The notes beneath the pieces were generated by a model. That model worked only from the letters and a program-made list of their open reading frames with translations, was not told the origin of the DNA and made no database searches. The position numbers were made by a program, and so were the translations under genes. DNA of 64,000 nucleotides from PALSA-607 sp036509315. Lineage in GTDB: Bacteria; Actinomycetota; Actinomycetes; Acidothermales; Acidothermaceae. Shown piece by piece: positions 52,574 through 61,531 of this stretch (positions within the stretch are counted from its first letter, which is position 1; every line of letters starts with the position of its first letter). Where the stretch lies: contig DATCFU010000034.1 of assembly GCA_036509315.1 (NCBI GenBank), positions 1 to 64,000 of the forward strand, written 5' to 3'.

Positions 52574-53764
52574 ATGCGAGTCGCGCTGCTCACCCGCGAA
52601 TACCCCCCCGAGGTCTATGGCGGCGCCGGCGTGCACGTCGAATACCTCGCCCGTGAACTGCGACGGTTCATCGAGGTCGAGGTGCATTGCTTCGGCAAGC
52701 CCCGGTCAGAGCCGGGTGTCTTCGCGCATTTCGCTGACCCAACGCTGCTCGAGCTCGGGGCCAATGCCGCATTGCTCACCATGTCGACTGACCTCTCGAT
52801 CGCCGCCACAACCGGCGACGCCGACATCTTGCACTCGCACACGTGGTACGCGAACTTCGCAGGTCATGTCGCGAAGCTGCTCCAGGACGCGCCGCACGTG
52901 ATGACCACCCATTCACTTGAGCCGCTTCGTCCGTGGAAGGCCGAGCAACTCGGCGGCGGCTATGCGCTGTCGTCGTTTTGCGAGCGGACGGCGATCGAAG
53001 CTGCCGACGCGGTCGTAGCCGTCTCCGCGGGCATGGCAGACGACGTGCTGCGCTGCTACCCGCTTGTCGACCCAGGCCGGCTGCACGTCATCCACAACGG
53101 CATCGACACCCACGAGTACGCGCCGACCACCGATACCGCTGTGCTCGTCGACCACGGCATCGATCTGGATCGGCCGATCGTCATCTTCGTCGGCCGCATC
53201 ACCCGGCAGAAGGGGCTGCCGTACCTGCTGAAGGCCGCCCACTCCTTTGATCCGGACGCCCAACTCGTCGTCCTGGCCAGCGCTGCCGACACTCCAGAGA
53301 TCGAAGACGAGGTCGAGAACGGCATCCTTGCGCTGCAAGAGACCCGCGACGGTGTGTTCTGGATCCGCCGGATGCTCCCCAAGACCGAGCTCATCCAGGT
53401 GTTCTCGGCAGCCACTGTCTTCGTCTGCCCGTCGATCTACGAGCCGATGGGCATCGTCAACCTCGAGGCGATGGCCTGCGAGACGGCTGTCGTCGCGACC
53501 CGAACCGGTGGGATCCCCGAGGTGGTCGCTGACGGCGAAACGGGCGTGCTGGTGCCCATCGACCCTGACCCAGCCGACCCGTACGGCGCGCCGCGTGACC
53601 CCGACGCGTTCGCGGGCGCCTTCGCCGAAGCCGTGAATGCACTGGTCCGCGACCCCGTTCGCGCCCGTGCCATGGGCGTCGCCGGGCGCAGCAGAGCCGT
53701 GGAGCACTTCAGCTGGACGGCGATTGCTGAGCGCACTCGCGATCTTTACGCCACGTTGCTGTAG
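52574..53764 (+). CDS. glgM: GT4 ADP-glucose transferase (maltose-1-phosphate synthase/GlgA type)
   Basis: This 396-residue GT-B enzyme starts MRVALLTREYPPEVYGGAGV, with HTWYANFAGHVAKLL, the phosphate-binding IFVGRITRQKGLPYLLKAA and the ExxxxxE motif in SIYEPMGIVNLEAMACE. It corresponds to Rv1212c of M. tuberculosis, which makes maltose-1-phosphate from ADP-glucose and glucose-1-phosphate for the GlgE pathway. The ATG is chosen because the family begins here; upstream codons overlap glgC. GlgE is not in the window. Confidence 0.92.
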   Translation: MRVALLTREYPPEVYGGAGVHVEYLARELRRFIEVEVHCFGKPRSEPGVFAHFADPTLLELGANAALLTMSTDLSIAATTGDADILHSHTWYANFAGHVAKLLQDAPHVMTTHSLEPLRPWKAEQLGGGYALSSFCERTAIEAADAVVAVSAGMADDVLRCYPLVDPGRLHVIHNGIDTHEYAPTTDTAVLVDHGIDLDRPIVIFVGRITRQKGLPYLLKAAHSFDPDAQLVVLASAADTPEIEDEVENGILALQETRDGVFWIRRMLPKTELIQVFSAATVFVCPSIYEPMGIVNLEAMACETAVVATRTGGIPEVVADGETGVLVPIDPDPADPYGAPRDPDAFAGAFAEAVNALVRDPVRARAMGVAGRSRAVEHFSWTAIAERTRDLYATLL

Positions 53765-53950
53765 CCCTCGCCAGCGCTCACGTCGCCAACGCCGTTAGGC
53801 CGAAGGGGTTGAAACGGCGCTATCGCACGTTTGCCGGTCAAGACTCGGGTCGGCCGTTTCGATGATGTGTTTGTAGGCAATCGGCCCTATCTACCGCGAT
53901 CGGCCACTCACTACCGCCGAGCCTGCTCCATCGGAAGGACCGCGAGTCCC

Positions 53951-54415
53951 ATGGCACTCCCGTCGCGCAGCACGATCGACAACCTCACGGAATGGCTGCT
54001 GCTTCAGATCGCCGAAGACGAGATGAAGGCACGTAGCGCCGGCAGCGAGCCCTGGCGCTGGCGAGTCGTCGACACTCCGACTCAGCGCGACGCCCTTGTG
54101 CGGCCCAATGGCACGGTGTGCGCCGACTCCTGGGGCGCCGACCGGCAAGAGACCGGCTTTCGCGGTGCCGAAGCCAAGATGTTCATCGAGCGGTTCAACC
54201 CCGAGCGGGTGCTCGCCGATTGCGATTCAAAGCGTCGGATGCTCGCGCGCCTACAAAATCTTGCAAAAGCATGGTGGACGACGACCCGGTCCGCCGACGA
54301 AGCGCGCGGCGTTATCCGTGAGATGGCGATGACCTACTCCAACCGCCCTGGCTATCGCGACGAGTGGCGTCCCGACCTCGGCATGCGCCCGCTGCAGGCG
54401 GTTTCGTCGAGCTAG
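53951..54415 (+). CDS. DUF6221-family protein
   Basis: This 154-residue protein shows LLLQIAEDEMKARSAGSEPW near the start, then RFNPERVLADCDSKRRMLAR and a C-terminal MAMTYSNRPGYRDEWRPD, which fits DUF6221, a family common in actinomycetes and their phages. Function is unknown. GGAAGGA lies about ten bases before the ATG. Its TAG overlaps the stop of the convergent exporter gene (CTAG at 54412-54415). It could be a relic of mobile DNA, but no other phage gene is nearby. Confidence 0.75.
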   Translation: MALPSRSTIDNLTEWLLLQIAEDEMKARSAGSEPWRWRVVDTPTQRDALVRPNGTVCADSWGADRQETGFRGAEAKMFIERFNPERVLADCDSKRRMLARLQNLAKAWWTTTRSADEARGVIREMAMTYSNRPGYRDEWRPDLGMRPLQAVSSS

Positions 54416-55668
54416 ACGGGTGTCTCGACAGGGACGGCCGCGTCGCGCGGCAGCGTTCGAAGGGTCGCGACCCCGGCGGCGAGCAATGACAGCGGAGCAA
54501 GCGACAACCCGGCCGCAAGGATCCACAACGCCGTCCGCACGCCGAGGTTCGCGGCGAGTGCGCCCGCACTAAACGCACCGATCGGTAACGCACCCCACGT
54601 CACCATCCGGTTCGCTGCGATCACCCGGCCCATCAACCGAGCCGGCACGATCTCCTGCCGGTAGCTGCTAGCAACGACGTTGAAGGCCACGATCGCCATG
54701 CTGGCGATCGCCTGGCCCAAGCAAAACAGGGCGAGCCGCCAGCCCTGTTCCGTCGCTGGCACGAGAAGGGCGCTCAACGCTTCGACGACGGCCGCTAGCA
54801 CCATCGTTCGACCGTCGCCGAACAGCCGAATAATCCTGCGCGCCAATATCGCGCCTACCAACCCACCTAGCGCACCGACCGACAGGAGCAGGCCAACCAC
54901 GCCCGGCTGCACGCGAACGACCCGCACCAAGAAGAGCACCGTGATCGCCTGGGCGCCGCCGGCGAAGAGGTTCGACGTGGCAGCAGAGACGATGAACGCC
55001 CGCAGCACCTTGTGTTCTATGAGAAAGCGAACACCTTCGACCACCTCGTGCCGCATCTTTGCGCGCTCCGCCGCCGGCGGCGGCTCCTCGGCGCGAATCG
55101 CGAACACAGCAACCACCGACACGACGAAACTGGCCACATCGGCGAACAGGGCGTTGGCCGCGCCCAGTGCCTGGACGAGCGCGCCGCCGAGTGCTGGACC
55201 CGAGATGTGCGCGACTTGTTCGGCCCCGGTCAGTAGCGAGTTGCCTTCAACCAGTACGTCTGTCGTGACCACGCTCGGCAGATAAGACGGATACGCAACA
55301 GAGAAGAAGATGGTCAAGACGCCGGCGACCACGCCTACGGCGTACAGCTGCACAAGCGTCAGGTCGTGCATCGCGGCAGCGATCGGAATAGATACCAAGG
55401 CGAGCGCGCGACCCGCATCGGCAATGAGCAGCACCCGCCGCCGCGACACCCGATCGACCCATACGCCGATCGGCAATGCGATGAATGGCCAGAAGATGGT
55501 CTCCGCCGCCGCGAGCGCGGCGACCTCGAACGCGGTCGCATGCAAGACGATCAGTGCGACGAACGGCAGCGCAACCAGCGTGACGGTGCTACCGAGTTCG
55601 CTGACCGACTCACCCACCCACAACAGCCGGAAGTCGCGATTGGTCCGGAGCAGAGCAGGCGCGCGCAC
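54412..55668 (-). CDS. MFS exporter (EntS/macrolide-efflux type)
   Basis: This 418-residue protein has 12 membrane segments and the first-loop motif GVWVDRVSRRRVLLIADAGR. The family (MFS_3, enterobactin exporter and Mef-like) exports siderophores or drugs. The N terminus (LLRTNRDFRLLWVGESVSEL) is typical. GAAGGG lies eight bases before the GTG start. WhiB7 proteins often control MFS exporters, but no promoter evidence links this gene to whiB7. Confidence 0.88.
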   Translation of the reverse strand: MRAPALLRTNRDFRLLWVGESVSELGSTVTLVALPFVALIVLHATAFEVAALAAAETIFWPFIALPIGVWVDRVSRRRVLLIADAGRALALVSIPIAAAMHDLTLVQLYAVGVVAGVLTIFFSVAYPSYLPSVVTTDVLVEGNSLLTGAEQVAHISGPALGGALVQALGAANALFADVASFVVSVVAVFAIRAEEPPPAAERAKMRHEVVEGVRFLIEHKVLRAFIVSAATSNLFAGGAQAITVLFLVRVVRVQPGVVGLLLSVGALGGLVGAILARRIIRLFGDGRTMVLAAVVEALSALLVPATEQGWRLALFCLGQAIASMAIVAFNVVASSYRQEIVPARLMGRVIAANRMVTWGALPIGAFSAGALAANLGVRTALWILAAGLSLAPLSLLAAGVATLRTLPRDAAVPVETPV

Positions 55669-55834
55669 GCGCCCAACCCTTCAGTTAGGCCGCCGTTCGG
55701 GTCAACGCGTTATGCGATCGGCGTAGCGCCAAGACCAACGCCGCCCGGCCGTTCGGAGGATCTACCGGAGGCAGTTAGCCGCTGTAGCCCCCTTCCACGC
55801 GCCCGACAATGTAGGAAACGTGAGGAGTTCGGAC

Positions 55835-58318
55835 GTGTCGATACCTGTCCAAAGCGCTGGCTTGCTCAATCGCAGCGACGAGCAGCAACCCACCGGGCGC
55901 CGGCGCCTTGGCGAGCTCCTGGTCTCGCACGGCCTGTTGACCGATGAGGAGCTCAGTCACGCGCTCGCCGAGCAAGAGCGCATGGAAGGCGGACGCCGGC
56001 GCAGGCTCGGCCGGGTCGTCGTCGACCAGGGCTACCTCACAGAGGGCCAGCTCGCGTATGCGCTCGCCGATCTCATGCACTTGGAGCTGGTCGACCTCGC
56101 AGAACTCACCCTTGACCTGAGCATCGCTCGCAGCCTGCCGCGCCGCGTCGCCGAACGCCACGGCATGTTGGTGATCGCTCGCGACGAACACGCGATCAGG
56201 GTCGCAACCGCAGACCCGACCAACGTGGTTGCCCTTGACGACGTCCGGCTCTACACCGGAGCGACCACAGTCACGGTCGTCGTGAGCACCGACACGCAGA
56301 TCCAAAACGAGCTTCGCCGCGTGTGGGCGATCCTCGACCAGGACGCCGAACTTTCCAACGTCTCAGACGAACCCGAAGTTGTCGACGAGCACGACCTCGA
56401 GAGCGCAGCCGACCAGGGACCGACAGTCCGGCTCGCCACGAGCATCGTGAGCGAGGCCGTGCGCAGCCGCGCCAGCGACATCCACGTTGAGCCGCAGATC
56501 GACGGGCTGCGGATCCGGTACCGCATCGACGGCCTCCTTCGCGACATCATGAAAGTGCCGCGCAACTCCTCAGCCGCGCTCGTCAGCCGCCTGAAGATCG
56601 TCTCGGGTCTCGACATTGCCGAGCGACGCCTTCCGCAGGACGGCCGCACCCGACTCACGGTTGACGGCAATGGCGTCGACGCCCGCGTCAGCACGCTGCC
56701 ATCAGTGCACGGCGAGAAGGTCGTTATCCGGCTGCTTGCCAGCGGCGACCACATTCCCCCGGTGACCCAACTCGGCCTCGACGAGCAGCAACTCGAGGCA
56801 CTGCTTGCCGGCACCGCGAACCCGCAAGGGCTCGTGCTCATCACCGGCCCGACGGGATCTGGCAAGACGCACACGCTCTACTCGGTGCTGTCCCACATGG
56901 CCACGGCGGATAAGAATGTCGTCACTCTCGAGGACCCGGTCGAGATCCAGCTCCCCGGCATTACGCAAGTGCAGACAAACGACCGCGCCGGCTTGTCCTT
57001 CAGCAAGGGTCTGCGCTCGATCCTTCGGCAGGACCCTGACGTTGTTCTGGTTGGCGAGGTGCGTGACTCGGAGACTGCGGAGCTCGCGCTCCAGGCCTCG
57101 ATGACTGGCCACCTCGTGCTGACCACGCTGCACACCAACGACGCGGTTGCTGCACTGACCCGGCTCGTCGACATGGGCATCCAACCCTTCTTGATCGCGT
57201 CGTCACTGAGCCTCGTCGTCGCGCAGCGACTTGTTCGGCGGCCGTGTGCCGACTGCGCTGCGCCGTACATGCCAAGCGCCCGAGTGCTCACATTGCTCGG
57301 CCTCAGTGAGGCCGACCTCGTCGACGCAACGCCGATGCGCGGCCGCGGCTGCGGCCAATGCGGCGGAACGGGATACCGCGGCAGAACCGGCATCTTCGAA
57401 GTGCTCCCCGTGACGGCGAGCGTGCGGTCTGTGCTGGCGCACACACCGACCGAAGCAGCAGTTGGCGCAGCTGCACGAGCTGCCGGAATGACGACACTGC
57501 GCGGATCAGGGCTGGCTCGCGCACGACGCGGCGAGACGACTTTCGAAGAAGTGCTTCGGGTCTCCCAAGTCGACGTGGCAGAGGGACACCGGTGCAGCGC
57601 GTGCGACCGCGCCGTCGACGCTGACATGATTGCCTGCCCCTGGTGCGCAACGATCGTTGACCGCGGCCACTGCAGTTCGTGTGCACGGCCACTTGAAGCC
57701 GGCTGGAAGATCTGCCCGTGGTGCCGCACGGCCGCACTTGTTCCGGTGACCGCTGCCGACAACACCGTACGGATCCCTCGCTTGCTCGTGGTCGGTGACA
57801 ACAGCGCGGTGCACAGCCTGATCAAATCGGCTGTCGACGACGCCATGGACGTCGATGTCGCTGCCACCGCAGATGACGCGCTGACGGCGGTGTGGGACGG
57901 CGAGTACGACGGCGTGATCGTGCAAGACACCCTGCCCGACATTGGTGGCGTCGAACTGCTGCGGTTGTTGCGCAGCGGGAGCAGAACCGCCGCGCTGCCA
58001 CTGATGCTCGTCACGGAACCAAATGACAACGGCGAGCCCGCAGGCGATGGGCACTACAGCGGCGTCGACGAGGTACTGTCGCTCGATGCGACGCCTGCCG
58101 AGACGTTGACGCAACTGCGCCTGCTGACCGAACGCAGCTTGCACGCTGGGGCTTGGCACAAGGCGGCGTCCGGGCGCGCAAGGTCTGTCAAATCCAGCGA
58201 GCCGGTCGCGTCGTCGGACGATGACGTCGAAGTTCCAACACCGAATCGTCGGGTTCGCTCAGTCCCGGTTCTCGCCGAACGCAGGAAGCGTCAGTCGGCC
58301 AACCTGCCCAAGAGCTGA
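55835..58318 (+). CDS. GspE/PilB-type ATPase with MshEN, zinc ribbons and a pseudo-receiver
   Basis: This 827-residue protein has a strong MshEN domain (about 22-82, RRLGELLVSHGLLTDEELSH and RRLGRVVVDQGYLTEGQLAY) and a PilB-type ATPase core: Walker A at 338-345 (GPTGSGKT), Asp box (EDPVEIQLPG), Walker B (DVVLVGEVRD), tetracysteine CADC/CGQC. Two CxxC...CPWC zinc ribbons lie at about 587-630. A receiver-like domain (about 649-765) follows, with phospho-acceptor Asp replaced by Gln697 (YDGVIVQDTLPDIGG) and one of the acidic pair replaced by Gly. It probably powers type IV pilus assembly. GTG 55835 has AGGAG seven bases upstream. No pilin, PilC or PilT gene is adjacent. Confidence 0.88.
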   Translation: MSIPVQSAGLLNRSDEQQPTGRRRLGELLVSHGLLTDEELSHALAEQERMEGGRRRRLGRVVVDQGYLTEGQLAYALADLMHLELVDLAELTLDLSIARSLPRRVAERHGMLVIARDEHAIRVATADPTNVVALDDVRLYTGATTVTVVVSTDTQIQNELRRVWAILDQDAELSNVSDEPEVVDEHDLESAADQGPTVRLATSIVSEAVRSRASDIHVEPQIDGLRIRYRIDGLLRDIMKVPRNSSAALVSRLKIVSGLDIAERRLPQDGRTRLTVDGNGVDARVSTLPSVHGEKVVIRLLASGDHIPPVTQLGLDEQQLEALLAGTANPQGLVLITGPTGSGKTHTLYSVLSHMATADKNVVTLEDPVEIQLPGITQVQTNDRAGLSFSKGLRSILRQDPDVVLVGEVRDSETAELALQASMTGHLVLTTLHTNDAVAALTRLVDMGIQPFLIASSLSLVVAQRLVRRPCADCAAPYMPSARVLTLLGLSEADLVDATPMRGRGCGQCGGTGYRGRTGIFEVLPVTASVRSVLAHTPTEAAVGAAARAAGMTTLRGSGLARARRGETTFEEVLRVSQVDVAEGHRCSACDRAVDADMIACPWCATIVDRGHCSSCARPLEAGWKICPWCRTAALVPVTAADNTVRIPRLLVVGDNSAVHSLIKSAVDDAMDVDVAATADDALTAVWDGEYDGVIVQDTLPDIGGVELLRLLRSGSRTAALPLMLVTEPNDNGEPAGDGHYSGVDEVLSLDATPAETLTQLRLLTERSLHAGAWHKAASGRARSVKSSEPVASSDDDVEVPTPNRRVRSVPVLAERRKRQSANLPKS

Positions 58319-58770
58319 CCTAGCCGATCGAGTTCACGTCGGTTGAAGCGCTGCACGAAGTGCGCGCCGATCCCCGGCAAATGCACGTGCGATGCCGACC
58401 GCAATCGGTCGACGCCGGCACGGGTTAGTACGGCGTACATGCCGCGCGCATCGTCAGGCACGGGCTCGCGGCGCACGAGTTCCTCCCGCTCGAGCCTGTC
58501 GATCATTCGAGTCAGGCCACTACGCGACAGCAGCACGCGGTCGGCGAGGTCGGTCATGCGTAGCCGGTGCTCAGGCGCCTCGGCCAGTTGCACGAGCACG
58601 TCGTAGGACGCGATCGGCAGGTCAGCCGCCTGCGCGAGTTCGGCTTCGAGCGTGCGGATCAACTGGGCGTGCGCACGCAAGAATGCTCGCCAGACCGCGA
58701 TCTCCTGCGCCGACGGACTGTGACCGCCGTTCCCTGCTCCTGACTGCTCTGCGCCTGCCACGGAAGGCAT
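58291..58770 (-). CDS. MarR-family transcription regulator
   Basis: This 159-residue protein has a winged helix (LTDLADRVLLSRSGLTRMID, RRPVPDDARGM-like wing) in the middle of a dimerising helical frame. MarR proteins usually repress a neighbouring gene and themselves in response to aromatic acids or stress. It is divergent from mrp (25 bases) and its end overlaps the pilus ATPase gene by 28 bases. ATG 58770 is preferred; an ATG at 58788 would leave only six bases to the mrp start. Ligand and targets unknown. Confidence 0.86.
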   Translation of the reverse strand: MPSVAGAEQSGAGNGGHSPSAQEIAVWRAFLRAHAQLIRTLEAELAQAADLPIASYDVLVQLAEAPEHRLRMTDLADRVLLSRSGLTRMIDRLEREELVRREPVPDDARGMYAVLTRAGVDRLRSASHVHLPGIGAHFVQRFNRRELDRLGQLLGRLAD

Positions 58771-58794
58771 CGTAGGTCCGAGTAGCATTGGTGA

Positions 58795-59949
58795 GTGGCA
58801 GACCAACCAGCAGACCGAGCACGACCGACCGACGAATCCGTGCGCGCGGCGCTCGCGACAGTCCAGGATCCCGATATTCGGCGCCCGATCACCGAGCTCG
58901 GGATGGTCGAATCGGTCGCCATTGCGGACGACGGCCAGGTGGCCGTTGGCGTGCTACTCACGGTGGCCGGTTGCCCGCTCAAAGACAAAATCACCGCTGA
59001 CGTGACTGCGGCAGTTCGCGCAGTCCCTGGTGTGACCGGCGTCGAGGTCACCCTCGGATACATGACGGACGAGCAGCGCAAGGCACTCCAAACGCAGCTG
59101 CGGGGTCCTGGTAAACCGGAGAAGGAAATTCCGTTCAACAATCCGAGCTCGCTCACGCGAATTCTTGCCATCGCCTCAGGCAAGGGTGGTGTCGGTAAGT
59201 CGTCGATCACGGTGAACGTCGCGGCCGCGCTGGCCGCCCGCGGGCTTTCCGTTGGGCTCCTCGACGCGGACGTCTACGGCCACTCAGTGCCGCGGATGCT
59301 CGGAGTGCAGAGCCGACCCACCCAGGTGGCCGGCATGATCATGCCGCCGACCGCACACGGCGTCCGGGTTATCTCTATAGGCATGTTTGTTGAGGGCAAC
59401 ACACCCGTCGCCTGGCGCGGCACGATGCTGCACCGCGCACTCAACCAATTCCTCACCGACGTGTACTGGGGTGACCTCGACGTCCTGCTCGTCGATCTGC
59501 CGCCCGGCACCGGCGACATCGCCATCTCGTTGGCCCAGTTCGTACCCGGGGCCGAGCTCGTCGTGGTGACAACTCCCCAACAGGCCGCCGCCGAAGTTGC
59601 CGAGCGCGCCGGCACCATCGCGTTGCAGACTCGGCAGCGGGTCGCCGGCGTCATTGAGAACATGGCGTGGCTCCCGTGCCCGCACTGTGGCGAGCGGGTC
59701 GACGTCTTCGGATCCGGCGGCGGGCAGAGCGTCGTCGACGCCTTGTCACACGCGTTTGGCACCGAGATTCCGCTGCTCGGCCAGATCCCGCTCGACCCGG
59801 GATTGGTGAGTGCGGGAGACACCGGAGTTCCCTTCGTGTTGAGCCACCCTGATGCGCCCGCGTCGGTCGAGTTGTTCCGGATCGCCGACGCGCTCGCGAT
59901 CCGTGAGCGCAGCCTGGTCGGTCGGCCTCTCGGCCTCCAGCCCGTCTAA
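58795..59949 (+). CDS. mrp: Mrp/ApbC-type Fe-S cluster carrier ATPase
   Basis: This 384-residue protein has an N-terminal MIP18/DUF59 domain (about 15-95, VQDPDIRRPITELGMVESVA and TVAGCPLKDKITADV) and a ParA-like P-loop domain (IASGKGGVGKSSITVNVAAA, about 121-140; VDLPPGTGDIAISLAQF). The CxxC in WLPCPHCGERVDV holds the bridging cluster. Mrp proteins deliver Fe-S clusters to apo-enzymes. TAGCAT lies exactly six bases before the GTG, so a leaderless mRNA is likely. The gene order mrp/MgtE-N/DUF1003 in the region resembles mycobacteria. Confidence 0.93.
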   Translation: MADQPADRARPTDESVRAALATVQDPDIRRPITELGMVESVAIADDGQVAVGVLLTVAGCPLKDKITADVTAAVRAVPGVTGVEVTLGYMTDEQRKALQTQLRGPGKPEKEIPFNNPSSLTRILAIASGKGGVGKSSITVNVAAALAARGLSVGLLDADVYGHSVPRMLGVQSRPTQVAGMIMPPTAHGVRVISIGMFVEGNTPVAWRGTMLHRALNQFLTDVYWGDLDVLLVDLPPGTGDIAISLAQFVPGAELVVVTTPQQAAAEVAERAGTIALQTRQRVAGVIENMAWLPCPHCGERVDVFGSGGGQSVVDALSHAFGTEIPLLGQIPLDPGLVSAGDTGVPFVLSHPDAPASVELFRIADALAIRERSLVGRPLGLQPV

Positions 59950-60045
59950 CCTCGCGCGACCACCGCGGCCGATTCCTCACACATTCAGGCTTTGCCGACC
60001 GCCCAGGCCCCAGCTCCTCAGAGATTCACCCCAGCCGCTTGAGAG

Positions 60046-60084
60046 CTGCATCTGTGCGGAGCGCACCTGCATCAGTGCGGATCG
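60046..60084 (+). repeat. Imperfect tandem repeat in the mrp-rseA gap
   Basis: CTGCATCTGTGCGGAGCG (60046-60063) and CTGCATCAGTGCGGATCG (60067-60084) match at 16 of 18 bases, offset by 21. It sits in the 197-base gap between the convergent mrp and rseA ends, in which I see no gene. Confidence 0.55.
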
Positions 60085-60146
60085 AGGCGTAGCGGCGGGT
60101 GATGCTGCGCAAGGCAGGGCGGTGGGCGGCTGCAGTTGGCGTGGAG

Positions 60147-60689
60147 CTACGGGCGGCGGTAGACGACTGAGACGGCGGTTCGGGCGCCCGGCCGCGGGAC
60201 CACCGCGGAGATCGGTGTACCTAAATCGACCGCCGGAAACGCCGAGGTCGCGGCACCGACACCCGTCGGTACGGCTGCGCTGCCCGAGATCGCACCGCTG
60301 AACCCGACGACCACACTTGCGGCAAAGCCCGCCGCGGCAACAGTTCGGGTGCGCACGCGACGTCCGGCCGGTTGGCCGGTGCGAAGTGGCCGCGACGGCG
60401 CGGTGCGGCCGAGCAACCGTCGGGACCGGGACTGGCTCAACACCCGCGGCGGCTGCGCGTCGGCTGGCGCGGCTTGCGCCTCCGGTATTTGAAGCAACCG
60501 TGCGAGCAACACGGGATCGGGAACGGCCGCGAATTGCGCCTGCGCGAGCTGCGCCTTCACCCACCGCTGCTGCGCGACATCACGTCGGCACTGGGCGCAC
60601 CCGTCCAGGTGCAGAACCGCGTGATCGTAGGCATCACCGCCGAGCTCATCATCGACGAGCACGCCTACCAGGTTGCCGAGGTGGGTCAC
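60147..60689 (-). CDS. rseA: RseA-type anti-sigma factor
   Basis: This 180-residue protein has a zinc anti-sigma motif HLDGCAQCRRD (H-x3-C-x2-C) near residues 27-37, and a hydrophobic C-terminal part (TVAAAGFAASVVVGFSGAIS, about 118-137) that may be a membrane anchor. It is expected to bind SigE and release it when the zinc thiols oxidise or upon envelope damage. ATG 60689 overlaps the sigE stop (ATGA), so sigma and anti-sigma are made in fixed ratio. It corresponds to Rv1222 of M. tuberculosis. Confidence 0.88.
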   Translation of the reverse strand: MTHLGNLVGVLVDDELGGDAYDHAVLHLDGCAQCRRDVAQQRWVKAQLAQAQFAAVPDPVLLARLLQIPEAQAAPADAQPPRVLSQSRSRRLLGRTAPSRPLRTGQPAGRRVRTRTVAAAGFAASVVVGFSGAISGSAAVPTGVGAATSAFPAVDLGTPISAVVPRPGARTAVSVVYRRP

Positions 60690-61333
60690 GACGTGGCTAG
60701 CCCCGGCATCCGGCGCGCGGCGCGAACTGGCCGTGGCGTGCTGATCCGCGGCAGTCGGCTGCGGTCTTGCGCGCGGTGCTCGAGCGCGGCGCGCAATTGG
60801 GTGCGGCCGCGGTGAATGCGGCTGCGAACGGTGCCCAACTTGATGCCGAGCGCGTCCGCAATCTCCTCATAGGTCAGCTGCTCGATGTCGCATAGCACGA
60901 CCGCGGCCCGAAACTCTGGTGCCAGCGCGTCCAGCGCGCGCTGCACATCGTCGTCCCAATGGGCGTCGTCGTAGGCCTGTGCAGGTGTCGGTTCACGACC
61001 GGCGAGCCGGTCGGAGGCGTCGTCGGCAAGAGCCTCGAAACGAATCCGAGCGCGCCGGCGAACCATGTCGAGGAAGAGGTTGGTGGTGATGCGGTGCAGC
61101 CACCCCTCGAAGGTGCCTGGGGTGTACGACCCGAGCGAGCGGAACACCCGGACGAAGACGTCCTGCGTAAGGTCCTCGGCGTCGTGAGCGTTGCCGGTCA
61201 GTCGGTAGGCAAGCCGGTACACACGGGCACCATGCGTGCGCACCACGTCGTCCCAGCTGGGCGCGGCCCAGTTGGGGTCGCTGGCCGGCTCAGACTGCGG
61301 ACCATCGTGGACAAGTAGGGCGGAATCTGTCAT
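60686..61333 (-). CDS. sigE: SigE-type ECF sigma factor
   Basis: This 215-residue protein has region 2 (ARVYRLAYRLTGNAHDAEDL, TQDVFVRVFRSLGSYTPGTF, WLHRITTNLFLDMVRRRARI) and region 4 (LDALAPEFRAAVVLCDIEQL, TYEEIADALGIKLGTVRSRI). It resembles SigE of M. tuberculosis, which controls the envelope-stress response. GGAGGTG precedes ATG 61333. A matching ECF promoter (61414-61440) upstream implies positive autoregulation. It is cotranscribed with rseA. Confidence 0.93.
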   Translation of the reverse strand: MTDSALLVHDGPQSEPASDPNWAAPSWDDVVRTHGARVYRLAYRLTGNAHDAEDLTQDVFVRVFRSLGSYTPGTFEGWLHRITTNLFLDMVRRRARIRFEALADDASDRLAGREPTPAQAYDDAHWDDDVQRALDALAPEFRAAVVLCDIEQLTYEEIADALGIKLGTVRSRIHRGRTQLRAALEHRAQDRSRLPRISTPRPVRAARRMPGLATS

Positions 61334-61413
61334 CGGGGGGACACCTCCGAAAGCATCCTGCGCCCAGATCCTGAAGGAATGCTGATGGCCGTCACATGAC
61401 CTCCTGAGAACTG

Positions 61414-61440
61414 AACGGCCCTGCACACGGTCGGGTTCCC
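61414..61440 (-). promoter_or_regulatory. SigE-type ECF promoter of sigE-rseA
   Basis: On the minus strand GGGAAC (61435-61440), a 17-base spacer and CGTT (61414-61417) match the SigE/SigH consensus GGGAAC-N16/17-CGTT. It lies 80 bases before the sigE start, in the right orientation for autoregulation. Confidence 0.75.
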
Positions 61441-61531
61441 AGAGGATCCGCCCATCCGGTACCCGCGTTGCTCGTCTGCGATCGGACTACGCTGCGCCAG
61501 GACGACATACGACTCTCCTCGGGAGGCTGTC

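Noticed and set aside
53951..54415. Prophage remnant around the DUF6221 gene
   Set aside because: DUF6221 occurs in phages, but no integrase, capsid gene, tRNA or attachment repeat is present.
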